Source of the DNA: Planctomycetota bacterium | GTDB taxonomy: Bacteria > Planctomycetota > Phycisphaerae > UBA1845 | Assembly (NCBI GenBank): GCA_022563055.1 | Contig: JADFOB010000046.1 | Coordinates: 1-8,179, forward strand | Direction: 5' to 3' | DNA: 8,179 bases | Shown: piece by piece, positions 1 to 6,998 of the stretch | Numbering within the stretch: the first letter of the stretch is position 1 | How the letters are laid out: each line of letters opens with the position of its first letter | Position numbers and translations under genes: made by a program | Notes under the pieces: model-generated | Databases searched by the model: none | What the model saw: only the letters and a program-made list of their open reading frames with translations | What the model was told of the DNA's origin: nothing

Positions 1-3000
1 GCGCTCTGGTTTTGCGACACCTCGTGGCGAAGCGGTCGGACCAGTTGAAGTACTATCGGCGGGCCGATCGCCTTGGCGGTTTCGTAACGCAGCTCAGCGC
101 GACCATTACCGAACTCATCCAGGAAGCGGTCACGCCGGACAGTCTCGGTTCGACGATGGAACCGGGTGCGGACATCGAGCCGATGCAGCGGGCCAAGCTC
201 CACGACATTCGTGAAATCTACGAGGCGTATCTCGATTATCTGGGAACGGATCGCGTCGACCCATCACAGCACCTGGAGATTGCTCGGGGCTTGCTACCGC
301 GCTGCGACTGGATCCGCGGCGCCGAGGTTTGGGTCGACGGATTCGCATCGCTCGCGCGGCAGGAGACGCTCACACTGATCTCGCTGGCGCGGTTGTGCCG
401 GTCTATGGAGATTACCGGGTTGGTCGATCCCTCGCTGAGCGAGCCGGGCAACTCGGTGACCGCCTCCGGATCGGCATCCCTCTTTCACAAGACGCATCAA
501 ACCTACATCGATCTGTGTCGCCAGTTCGCCGCCGCGGGGCTCGATATTCAGGATCCCCTGCTCTTTGGGCACGAGACGCCGCCGCGGTTCAAGCCCTCAA
601 CACCGCTTGCCCGGTTGGAGCGGTCGATCTTCGAGCTGGAATCCGCCGAGACGCTGCCATCGCAAGACCAGGCATCGCAAGACATCGAACTCGCGGAGCT
701 GCCTTCCCGGCGGATTGAGGTCGAGTATGCGGTGGCACGCATCTGTCAGTGGGTTGAGGATCCCACCACGCAATACCGCTATCGTGATATCGCGATCATC
801 GCCCGAGACCTGGATCCCTATCATGATTTGCTCACACAGGCACTGGGCGCCCGCGACATCCCGTTTTTCATTGATCGCCGGCGCGGTATCGCCCATCATC
901 CGCTTCCGGAGTTCCTGCGCGCGTCCGTCCTACTTGCCGCCACCAACTGGTCACTCGAATCGGTCCGCATCATCCTCAAGACGGGATTGCTGCCGGTGTC
1001 GGTAAAGGAGGCTGATGAACTCGAGAACTACCTGCTGGCCTATGCACTTAGCGGCTATGAAACGTGGTGTGAGGCTGACTGGTCGTTCGTCGCGCGCCGG
1101 ACGTTCACCCAGAGCGATCCTGAGCCGGATCCAAACGAGACCGCGCGGCTCGTGCGGATCAACCAGACCCGAAGACAACTCGTAACGCTGATCGAGCCGT
1201 GGATGCGCTTCGCGTTGGATGCAGGTGGACATACGGGAACTGAGTGGGCGGCGGCGATCATGGACTGGCTCGAGTCCGCCGGTGTGGGCAGGAAAGTCGA
1301 AGCATGGGTCGCCCAAGCGGAGCAGGACGGCGACCTTGACCTGGCCGCCGAGCATCGTCAGGTCTGGCGGGATTGCCTTTCTTTTGTGGACGACGTTGGT
1401 TTCGCACTGACGGACGAACGCCTCACAGCCGACGAGCTTGGTCACGTGTTCGAGGCGGGTTTGTCCAGCCTGACGCTGGGGCTGGCACCGCCCATGGTGG
1501 ATCAGATTCTTGTCGGCTCCATCGAGCGCAGTCGCCATCCGGATCTCAAGGCCGTCGTCGTCATCGGCTTTAACGATGGTCTGTTCCCCCAACGGCCCAT
1601 GGAGGACGCGATCCTTAACGACGACGATCGAGCGTTCCTGCGAGATCGAGGTGTGGAGATTCGCCCTCCCAGTCGGGATCGCATCTTCGACGAGCCGCTT
1701 CTTGTCTACATCGCCGTGACACGTCCGAGCGACCGCCTCTTGATCACGACGGCTGCCACGGACGCCGAGGGAAAAGCACTACACCCATCGCCCTATCTGG
1801 ATGAGTTGGAGCGTGTGTGCCCTGGATTGCGCCCGACGAAGGTCGCCGATCCGGTGGTCTCCCGCAACACTTGGGATATCCTAACGGCGCGCGACCTGAC
1901 ACGCCGGATCGTGGCGGAGATGCGCACGCGGGGGGCTGCTGCTCAGGATGATGAAGGTGTGCGGGCGCGATGGAACGGTCTCTATGATTCGGTTCGGGAT
2001 ACGCTTCTTGAGGCGTCGGGCGCGCGGTATGCACTTTCATCGCTGAGCGAGCGTCCCCAAGCGACAATCTCCCCCGCGACGCTCGAGCGTCTCCACCACG
2101 GTACGATGCTCATGAGCGTGTCACAATTGGAGAGCTACGCCGCGTGCCCGTTTCAGCATTTCTCCAACAGCGTGCTGAAACTCAGCGAGCGAGCCGAAGC
2201 ACCGCTTGCTCGGGTGGATGTTGGTCTGGTCCACCATGCGATCCTGGAAGACCTCGTTGAAACGCTCTCCAAGCGCGAACAGCGTTTCGACGAACTCAGC
2301 GATGGGGAACTGTTGGAGAGGTTGCAGGAAAGCTGCGATCGTGTGGGTACCCGTCTTCCACCCGAGCGAGTGACCTCGAGCGCACGCGACGCCTACACGC
2401 TTAGGCGGACGGCGTCACAGCTTGCACGGATCATGCGGGCGCAGCGCAACGTATCAAGTGGCGGTGCCGCCCGGCCTCGCTGGGTGGAGTTGCCCTTCGG
2501 CTTTGATCGACCGGGCAGCCTGCCTGCCTTGGACCTGCACACGCCCGCCGGCCGGGTGGTGAAGTTACGCGGGTTCATCGACCGCGTGGATCTGGCGGAG
2601 TTAAGCGACGAAACGCTTGGGATTGTCATCGACTACAAGAGAACGCGCGACAAGCGGCTTGACCTGAGCGAGGTACACCACGGTCTGTCCCTTCAACTTG
2701 TGGCCTATCTGCTGGTCCTCGCTCAGCACGGGCAAACACTTGCGGGCCGGCCCATCGTGCCCGCGGCGGCGCTTTACGTAAGCCTTAGGCCACACCGTGA
2801 GGTTGTCGACCACCCATCCTTGGTGTCGGATCGTACCAAGGCTCTTTCACCCGCGTTTCGCCCTCGGGGTCTGATCCGAGCGGACAAGTTTGACGCGCTG
2901 GACAAGTCGTCCGGGAGTACCGGTTACTCGGAACGATACGCCTTCTATCGAAAGAAGGACGGCTCCGCCGGACGTATCGACGCCAGCGACGCAGCGGACG

Positions 3001-3236
3001 CTGCGTCGTTCCAAGCGGTTCTGGAGCGGACCCGCACAAAACTAGGCCAGTTGGCCGACCAGATGCTCGACGGTGACGTAGCCGTCCGCCCCTACCGTCT
3101 GGGAACCCTATCGCCCTGCTCGTGGTGCGCCGTCATGAGTGTCTGCCGGTTCGAGATGGGTGCCTGCGACGTACGATTTCTGGAGAAGCTAAAGCGTTCG
3201 GAGGTTTTCAAGCGTTTGCAACCGCGCGAGCCTTAG
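1..3236 (+). CDS. addB: ATP-dependent helicase/nuclease subunit B, AddB (5' partial)
   Basis: This is the nuclease and scaffold subunit of AddAB, which resects double-strand breaks for RecA-dependent repair in the cytoplasm. The frame is open to the left edge (first full codon at position 3), so the start and the N-terminal Walker A region are missing. By comparison with the family (about 1150 residues) roughly 100 residues are lost. Counting the TTG at 12 as residue 1, the helicase-like core shows YRYRDIAIIARDL near 256, DIPFFIDRRRG at 282, GFNDGLFP at 519 and YIAVTRPSDRLLIT at 566. The C-terminal PD-(D/E)XK nuclease looks complete: G738-x3-H742-x2-LE, GFID857RVD860, D874-Y-K876 and Q895-x3-Y899. 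Four cysteines match the AddB 4Fe-4S cluster: C712 in YAACPFQHF, then C1036, C1039 and C1045 (CxxC-x5-C). The partner addA is not in the window and may lie upstream. The gene ends in TAG at 3234. Confidence 0.95.
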   Translation, partial: ALVLRHLVAKRSDQLKYYRRADRLGGFVTQLSATITELIQEAVTPDSLGSTMEPGADIEPMQRAKLHDIREIYEAYLDYLGTDRVDPSQHLEIARGLLPRCDWIRGAEVWVDGFASLARQETLTLISLARLCRSMEITGLVDPSLSEPGNSVTASGSASLFHKTHQTYIDLCRQFAAAGLDIQDPLLFGHETPPRFKPSTPLARLERSIFELESAETLPSQDQASQDIELAELPSRRIEVEYAVARICQWVEDPTTQYRYRDIAIIARDLDPYHDLLTQALGARDIPFFIDRRRGIAHHPLPEFLRASVLLAATNWSLESVRIILKTGLLPVSVKEADELENYLLAYALSGYETWCEADWSFVARRTFTQSDPEPDPNETARLVRINQTRRQLVTLIEPWMRFALDAGGHTGTEWAAAIMDWLESAGVGRKVEAWVAQAEQDGDLDLAAEHRQVWRDCLSFVDDVGFALTDERLTADELGHVFEAGLSSLTLGLAPPMVDQILVGSIERSRHPDLKAVVVIGFNDGLFPQRPMEDAILNDDDRAFLRDRGVEIRPPSRDRIFDEPLLVYIAVTRPSDRLLITTAATDAEGKALHPSPYLDELERVCPGLRPTKVADPVVSRNTWDILTARDLTRRIVAEMRTRGAAAQDDEGVRARWNGLYDSVRDTLLEASGARYALSSLSERPQATISPATLERLHHGTMLMSVSQLESYAACPFQHFSNSVLKLSERAEAPLARVDVGLVHHAILEDLVETLSKREQRFDELSDGELLERLQESCDRVGTRLPPERVTSSARDAYTLRRTASQLARIMRAQRNVSSGGAARPRWVELPFGFDRPGSLPALDLHTPAGRVVKLRGFIDRVDLAELSDETLGIVIDYKRTRDKRLDLSEVHHGLSLQLVAYLLVLAQHGQTLAGRPIVPAAALYVSLRPHREVVDHPSLVSDRTKALSPAFRPRGLIRADKFDALDKSSGSTGYSERYAFYRKKDGSAGRIDASDAADAASFQAVLERTRTKLGQLADQMLDGDVAVRPYRLGTLSPCSWCAVMSVCRFEMGACDVRFLEKLKRSEVFKRLQPREP

Positions 3237-3253
3237 AGCAAGGTCTGTTCTTG

Positions 3254-3283
3254 TGTAGCGGCCGCCCCTTTGGCGGCCGTAGT
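3254..3283. repeat. Short hairpin related to the 4201-4295 repeat
   Basis: Between the addB stop and the next gene, an 8-bp perfect stem (CGGCCGCC / GGCGGCCG, 3259-3266 and 3272-3279) closes a 5-nt loop. Its left 15 nt, TGTAGCGGCCGCCCC at 3254-3268, are identical to the left end of the larger element at 4201. It looks like a miniature or decayed copy of that family. No T-run follows the stem, so it is not a standard intrinsic terminator, although it could protect or terminate the addB transcript. Confidence 0.6.
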
Positions 3284-3296
3284 CCGTCGTTGGCCC

Positions 3297-4094
3297 ATGG
3301 GTTTCATCAGCAACCGCATCGCCGTCGTCTCGACATCCCTCTGGGAGCGAATCCGCTACGGCTTGCCCGAGGTAAATGGAACGGTCGCGGATGAGGTGTT
3401 GTTTGTGCTGGATGGTGTCGGTGGGTTCCAGTTTGCACCGTTGCTGATTCGGCGCGCCCTGCGCCTCGAGGGGAGCACACTTCCCACGGTGCTGTTCCAC
3501 TGGCAGTTCTGCCTACCGGGTGAGATCTGGACCGACCTGATGTGGTACCGGCGGAATCGTCTGATGGGGCTCATGCTCGCGCGCAGGCTTCTGGCGTTCC
3601 GGCGTGCGCACCCCAAGACGCGCATCCACCTACTGGCTTATAGCGGTGGAGCCGGGGTCGGCGTGTTCGCCTGCGAGAAGCTCAAGGCGCGTGGACTCAT
3701 CGACACGCTCGTGCTTGCGTGTCCCGCGCTGTCTCCGACGTACAACTTGGGGCCTGCCTTGCTCGCGGTGAAACAGTGTTACGCTCTGGTGAGCCACAAG
3801 GACCGATGGCTCTTGGGACTCGGAACCCGTATCTTCGGGACGACCGACCGCCGCTTCACCGCCGCCGCCGGTATGCGCGGTTTTGAGATTCCCACTACGG
3901 CCTCGACACAAGATCGACAGGCGTACGAGAGGATGCGCGAGATACGCTGGGGTCCGGAACTCAAGAAGACCAAGCATCACGGTGGCCACACCGGTTGGGT
4001 CATGGTTGGGTTTCTCAGGACTCACCTGCTTGCCATCCTCAAAGCTGAGCCGCTCCTTGCCGTTAGCCGCGTGAAGCCGGCGCCCGGTGCGTGA
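3297..4094 (+). CDS. Alpha/beta-hydrolase-fold protein of unknown substrate
   Basis: The 265-residue product is read from the ATG at 3297. A TTG at 3270 is in frame but falls inside the hairpin, and neither start has a clear Shine-Dalgarno. The fold is suggested by an early strand and loop VLFVLDGVGGF (possible oxyanion hole) and by a nucleophile elbow LLAYSGGAGVG with Ser116. A candidate acid, Asp169, lies in SHKDRWLLG and a candidate base, His231, in HHGGHTGW. Order and spacing fit a Ser-Asp-His triad. The elbow is A-x-S-x-G rather than the usual G-x-S-x-G. No signal peptide or clear membrane anchor is seen, so a cytoplasmic location is likely. The substrate cannot be told; esterase, lipase or thioesterase activity are all possible. 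The 60-bp gap after addB would allow co-transcription, but the functions look unrelated. Related palindromic repeats lie on both sides. Confidence 0.7.
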   Translation: MGFISNRIAVVSTSLWERIRYGLPEVNGTVADEVLFVLDGVGGFQFAPLLIRRALRLEGSTLPTVLFHWQFCLPGEIWTDLMWYRRNRLMGLMLARRLLAFRRAHPKTRIHLLAYSGGAGVGVFACEKLKARGLIDTLVLACPALSPTYNLGPALLAVKQCYALVSHKDRWLLGLGTRIFGTTDRRFTAAAGMRGFEIPTTASTQDRQAYERMREIRWGPELKKTKHHGGHTGWVMVGFLRTHLLAILKAEPLLAVSRVKPAPGA

Positions 4095-4200
4095 GGTTTC
4101 CAGCTCATTTCGAGCGCAAGCCACATGATGGCTGCTCGGCGCGATCAACGGGGGCGTGACAGAATCGGCGGGGAGCCTATGGGCTTGGCGGGAGGGATCC

Positions 4201-4295
4201 TGTAGCGGCCGCCCCCCGTGGTCCCGACGTACGTCGGGATAGAATCGAGGGAGTCGCTCGGATACCGACGTCCGCCACGGGGGGCGGACGCTACA
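4201..4295. repeat. 95-bp REP/MITE-like inverted-repeat element
   Basis: Two 21-bp arms, 4201-4221 and 4275-4295, are inverted copies with a single mismatch (position 8, G versus T). The outer ends read TGTAGCG...CGCTACA. The 53-bp interior carries an 18-bp perfect palindrome. No transposase gene and no obvious target-site duplication flank it. The whole could fold into a long cruciform or RNA hairpin. Related pieces at 3254 and 4341 show it belongs to a local family. Whether it is a REP-type sequence (mobilised by a RAYT transposase) or a MITE cannot be decided from one window. Confidence 0.8.
4222..4239. repeat. 18-bp perfect palindrome inside the repeat element
   Basis: TCCCGACGTACGTCGGGA equals its own reverse complement over all 18 bases. 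It sits directly inside the left arm of the 4201-4295 element. It may be a structural part of the repeat or a dimeric-protein binding site. A perfect palindrome with no loop favours duplex recognition or a cruciform over an RNA hairpin. Confidence 0.8.
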
Positions 4296-4340
4296 GTGCG
4301 AACCCAGTCCATCTGCGGAAAAACCGCTAAACACATACGG

Positions 4341-4362
4341 CCACGGGGGGGCCGACGCTACA
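4341..4362. repeat. Isolated degenerate copy of the repeat's right arm
   Basis: The 22 bases from CCACGGGGG to GACGCTACA resemble the right arm at 4275-4295, with one extra base in the G-run and a nearby substitution. No matching left arm is found close by. This is probably a solo or truncated end of the same family, 45 bp from the full element. Confidence 0.65.
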
Positions 4363-4405
4363 TGGTCCCGGAACCACTATGCCCCCGCCCGCCGGAAATG
4401 TTCAG

Positions 4406-4437
4406 CACCCGCGATCAACGACCTGCGGTTGCGGGTG
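4406..4437. other. Long-loop inverted repeat upstream of the YHS gene
   Basis: CACCCGC (4406-4412) and GCGGGTG (4431-4437) form a perfect 7-bp inverted repeat with an 18-nt spacer. It is framed by a weaker outer pair, GCCGG (4391-4395) and CCGGC (4445-4449). It lies 140 bp before the YHS-protein start, so it may be an operator, a leader hairpin or chance in GC-rich DNA. No T-run follows. Confidence 0.3.
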
Positions 4438-4565
4438 TGGTCCGCCGGCATCCCTGTCGATAAGATGGTCGTCTGCCGCGACCGGGCTTGTCACCGAGCC
4501 AAAGAGTACAGGCGGTGATCGGCGTCGCGAACTCGCGTGATTGTACGGGGTGGTTGCAAGAAGAC

Positions 4566-4570
4566 GGAGG
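4566..4570 (+). promoter_or_regulatory. Ribosome binding site fixing the YHS-protein start
   Basis: GGAGG lies 7 nt before the ATG at 4578. It decides for this ATG over the in-frame TTG at 4488, which would add 30 residues ahead of the signal peptide. Confidence 0.8.
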
Positions 4571-4577
4571 ATTTCTT

Positions 4578-5423
4578 ATGCAGATGCAAGAGTTGTGGAG
4601 GCGGCGCCGTGCGGCTCGTTATGGTGTCCGGGCGTGCGGCTTGGGTTGCCTTGTTGCCGTGGTCGCCACAGCACCCATCGCCGGCGCCGGGGAGTCAGAC
4701 CGCAAAGCCGCACTGAAGGGGTACTGTCCTGCGAGCTACTTGCTCACCGGCAAGGCTGTGATGGGCAACGCCGCCCACCAGTCGGCGTTTGAGGGTAAGC
4801 TCTACTACTTCGCCGGTGCCGAGGCGAAGCAGGCCTTTGACGCCGACCCCAAGAAGTATCTCCCACGGTTCGACGGCCTGTGCACGTGCGCGTTGGGTGG
4901 AAGCTACGGCAACCGGTTTTGGGGCGACCCGGAAATCTTCGAGATTGTCGATGCGAAGGTTTACCTCTTTTCCTTGGAACGGGCGCGACGAGCCTACGCG
5001 ACCGATCCGGCACGCTTCATTCGAAAGGCGGAGGAGGTATTCAAGGAACCCGTTCTTGGTGGAACCTGTCCGGTCTCCTATCAGCACGCCAACAAGGCTG
5101 TAAAGGGAAGCGAGTCCTTCAGCGCCGTCATCGAAGGCTACACCTATCACTTGGCATCCACCGAGGCGAAAGCAACCTTTCTGAAGGAACCCGGAAAATA
5201 CCTGCCGCGCTACGCACGATATCGACTCAAGCACAACGTCTACTGCGCGCAGGGTGTGGCGAGCAACAAGCGCTACCCCGCCGACCCTTCCATCTTCAGC
5301 GTCGTGGACGCCAAGACCTACCTCTTTTGGGACGCCAAAGCCAAGACGGAGTTCGACGCCAATCCGGCAGAGCGGATTCAGCAAGCCGACGCCAATTGGG
5401 CTACGCTTAAGGATCTTGATTAG
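4578..5423 (+). CDS. Exported protein with duplicated YHS-type modules
   Basis: The 281-residue product starts with a basic n-region (RRRRAAR, residues 8-14) and a hydrophobic stretch ending near APIAGAG, so it is probably exported by Sec. The mature part is a two-part unit repeated once. Module A is a YHS-like domain: CPASY at C50 to KYLPRFDG near 100, then CPVSY at C164 to KYLPRYA near 213. Both copies share CPxSY, KAVxG, EG, EAK and PxKYLPR. Module B follows each: residues 102-157 and 222-278, sharing CAxG, DPxIF, VDAKxYLF and a late alanine-rich helix. YHS domains are linked to metal, often copper, handling. Cysteines 50, 102, 104, 164 and 223 could bind metal or form disulfides; this is inference. 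Single A-B units are known in small exported bacterial proteins, so the doubling is the unusual point. The gene is monocistronic and its last 17 bp overlap the convergent gene. Confidence 0.85.
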   Translation: MQMQELWRRRRAARYGVRACGLGCLVAVVATAPIAGAGESDRKAALKGYCPASYLLTGKAVMGNAAHQSAFEGKLYYFAGAEAKQAFDADPKKYLPRFDGLCTCALGGSYGNRFWGDPEIFEIVDAKVYLFSLERARRAYATDPARFIRKAEEVFKEPVLGGTCPVSYQHANKAVKGSESFSAVIEGYTYHLASTEAKATFLKEPGKYLPRYARYRLKHNVYCAQGVASNKRYPADPSIFSVVDAKTYLFWDAKAKTEFDANPAERIQQADANWATLKDLD

Positions 5424-5961
5424 CAGGAAGACGGGCTACGTTGTTGTCGTGCTGATTCGAGCCGGCATCCGTGGCGGAGTTACTCCGTTGCCCCACGTAC
5501 GCCTCCATCGTGCGTTTCAACAGTGCGGCGTTTTGGGCAATGAGCCGGAACTGTGCGGCCAAGGCAAGTGTCGTGATGAACACAAGCCACGCTGCCGCCG
5601 CCATGTGAATCGCCCCCGCGTCTTGGCTTCGCCAATGGGTACCACCGGTCGCGGTGACGAGGACGACCGCCAGGCCGACAGCACCCAACCAGCGCGTGAC
5701 GGATCGCTTGGACTTCTTCGCGGTGTGCAAAGGCGCGAGATCCGAGTGGCCCAGTTGCAACGCCTGCACGATGAGCTTACCTGTTACGGTAAAGTAGGTG
5801 AACACAACAACCTGCACGAAACAGGTTATCAGAAGAGAGACCACGGCAAGCAGGATATGACGATCCGGCCGCGCTGCGGGGCCGCCAACGAGGCCCAGAC
5901 CGGCTGTCCCTGCGAACAGGATCAGGTTGGCGATCGCAAGACCCGTGAAGATTCGTGGCAT
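5407..5961 (-). CDS. Four-helix integral membrane protein, unknown function
   Basis: The 184-residue product has four hydrophobic segments, near 6-26, 36-60, 91-107 and 118-140. A basic loop (KKSKR, 82-86) between helices 2 and 3 is probably cytoplasmic. The tail after about 155 is polar and rich in Asn, Ser and Asp. His35 and His119 sit at the starts of helices 2 and 4, and His109 at the end of helix 3. They could be ligands, but they are not placed mid-helix as in di-haem cytochromes b. I do not recognise the family. The start is the ATG at 5961; no good Shine-Dalgarno is visible. The gene begins 48 bp after the lipoprotein stop on the same strand, so it is probably its operon partner. Its TAA stop lies inside the end of the convergent YHS gene, a 17-bp 3' overlap. 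Confidence 0.75.
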   Translation of the reverse strand: MPRIFTGLAIANLILFAGTAGLGLVGGPAARPDRHILLAVVSLLITCFVQVVVFTYFTVTGKLIVQALQLGHSDLAPLHTAKKSKRSVTRWLGAVGLAVVLVTATGGTHWRSQDAGAIHMAAAAWLVFITTLALAAQFRLIAQNAALLKRTMEAYVGQRSNSATDAGSNQHDNNVARLPANQDP

Positions 5962-6009
5962 TCGAGGCGGCGGCTCGACAGCGGTGCGTTGGACGATTCG
6001 GGTGCAGCG

Positions 6010-6858
6010 CTACCTCGCGTCGGCACGAGCGGTCACGTCGCGCGTTAGTTCGTAGATTCTACGCATGGCGAAACGGACGTTACTCTCGATCCGCGTTTCC
6101 CCCTTCACGACGAACTGGTAAAGCTCCAAGGCGCGCTGCCGATCGTGCAACCGGTAGTCGTACACGACGGCCGCCTGAAACCGGGCGGGGTGCGGCGTCC
6201 GGGCATCCCAGGTCCAAGCCCGCTGGTACCAGTCGACCGCGATCGTCTCGGTTCGGGGAAGATACTCCTTGTGGATCTCGCCCGCCTGGAACGCGGCGTC
6301 GTCGATCTTGTCACTCGTGGGGAACCGCATGACCAGGTCACGAAAGAGCTCGGCTGCCTCGATCATCAGATCGCGACGGAACAGCGCCGGTATGCCGTGT
6401 CCGCCCCGACGCATCAAGTCGAGACCGCGAAGGTAGAGTGCGTCAGCCTCCGCGATTTGATCCGTCGAACGAAGCCGCTCCGAGGGAACCTCGGCATCGA
6501 GCAGATAGCGAAACGGCTTGACGTTGCGAGTACCCTGCAACTCGAACTCCGCCCACGCCAGCTTCGTCGCGTATCCGTGGCGTTGGTAATACTGGCGCAG
6601 GTGTTCAAGCGCTTGATGATACGCCGCGCGATGCGTCACGACGCCCTCGACCAGGTCGACTTCCTCCACGTCGACGGTTGGCAGATCGACCCCGTCAGTC
6701 GCAACGTCCCCGCGTTGCTGGTCCGAAGTGGAAGCTACGGGCCCTTTGGGTGACTGTCGATCGGCCCACAGACCTTGAATGTTACAGCCGGTTGCGAGCA
6801 TACCCGCACCGACGCACAAGATGATGGTACCCATTCGGCGAATTCGTGTGGCAAGCAT
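6010..6858 (-). CDS. BamD-like TPR lipoprotein
   Basis: The 282-residue product starts at the ATG at 6858, which has a strong ribosome binding site; an in-frame ATG at 6891 is less likely. A basic start (RIRR), a hydrophobic core and LATGC with Cys25 form a type II signal peptide. Ala at -3 is a slightly loose lipobox. A polar linker (about 26-70) leads to an alpha-helical region with TPR-like repeats: residues 134-180 (AEADALYLRG...AAELFRDLVMRFP), 185-218 (DDAAFQAGEIHKEY...) and 225-255 (ARFQAAVVYDYR...RALELYQFVV). The second half resembles BamD/YfiO-type outer-membrane lipoproteins, which bring partner proteins together at the outer membrane. It is not close enough to call BamD itself, because the N-terminal half is unfamiliar. 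It heads a probable operon with the four-helix membrane protein, which could be an inner-membrane partner. Confidence 0.8.
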   Translation of the reverse strand: MLATRIRRMGTIILCVGAGMLATGCNIQGLWADRQSPKGPVASTSDQQRGDVATDGVDLPTVDVEEVDLVEGVVTHRAAYHQALEHLRQYYQRHGYATKLAWAEFELQGTRNVKPFRYLLDAEVPSERLRSTDQIAEADALYLRGLDLMRRGGHGIPALFRRDLMIEAAELFRDLVMRFPTSDKIDDAAFQAGEIHKEYLPRTETIAVDWYQRAWTWDARTPHPARFQAAVVYDYRLHDRQRALELYQFVVKGETRIESNVRFAMRRIYELTRDVTARADAR

Positions 6859-6861
6859 GGC

Positions 6862-6869
6862 CTCTCCTT
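6862..6869 (-). promoter_or_regulatory. Ribosome binding site of the lipoprotein gene
   Basis: On the minus strand AAGGAGAG, with AGGAG 5 nt from the ATG at 6858, is a near-ideal Shine-Dalgarno. It supports this start over the ATG at 6891, which would place 11 polar residues before the signal peptide. Confidence 0.85.
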
Positions 6870-6911
6870 GGCATGAGGTGTGCGGATCCATCCCCTTACA
6901 TTCCGTCAGGG

Positions 6912-6940
6912 ATTACACCCCCCCGGGGCGAATCTGTCAA
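6912..6940 (-). promoter_or_regulatory. Sigma70-type promoter of the lipoprotein operon
   Basis: On the minus strand a perfect -35 box TTGACA (6935-6940) is followed by a 17-bp spacer and TGTAAT (6912-6917), one base from the -10 consensus. Transcription would start near 6905, giving a leader of about 45 nt before the ATG at 6858 with the ribosome binding site inside it. The spacer contains CCCCGGGG within a run of seven G on the coding strand. That is unusual for a spacer and could affect its geometry or mark a binding site. The call comes from sequence and spacing only. Confidence 0.7.
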
Positions 6941-6998
6941 GCCGTATTTGCGGTGAAACGCTATCCCGAGTCCGCGACAGTTCCGGCGGCACTCATCA

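Larger units (their letters stand above)
4095..4577. other. Intergenic region of 483 bp without a credible gene
   Basis: No open frame here resembles a protein. Short frames exist only because the GC-rich repeats lack stops. The region holds the 95-bp inverted-repeat element, a broken copy of its right arm, a long-loop hairpin at 4406-4437 and the ribosome binding site of the next gene. A promoter for the YHS-protein gene should lie between about 4363 and 4565. GATAAGAT near 4459 resembles a -10 box, but no well-placed -35 accompanies it, so I do not call one. Confidence 0.7.

Noticed and set aside
951..1592. Minus-strand open frame of 213 codons inside addB
   Set aside because: It lies wholly opposite a well-supported gene; its translation shows no domain, and long shadow frames are normal in GC-rich coding DNA.
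3259..3279. Hairpin after addB as an intrinsic terminator
   Set aside because: The stem is strong but no T-run follows, and it shares 15 nt with a repeat element, so a repeat is the better explanation.
3630..4334. Minus-strand open frame of 234 codons crossing the hydrolase gene and the repeat element
   Set aside because: It is antisense to the hydrolase gene and runs into the repeat arms; no recognisable domain or ribosome binding site.
4578..4700. Twin-arginine signal on the YHS protein
   Set aside because: There is a run of arginines but no following F-L-K-like residues; a Sec signal with a basic n-region explains it equally well.
5407..5961. Four-helix protein as a cytochrome b or haem protein
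   Set aside because: Its histidines lie at helix ends rather than at paired mid-helix positions, so the sequence does not support haem binding.
5254..6048. Plus-strand open frame of 264 codons across the convergent overlap
   Set aside because: It covers parts of three supported genes in other frames; its composition is basic and domain-free, while the minus-strand reading gives clear membrane helices.
6145..6753. Plus-strand open frame opposite the lipoprotein gene
   Set aside because: The minus-strand reading has a lipobox, ribosome binding site, promoter and TPR repeats; this frame has none of these.
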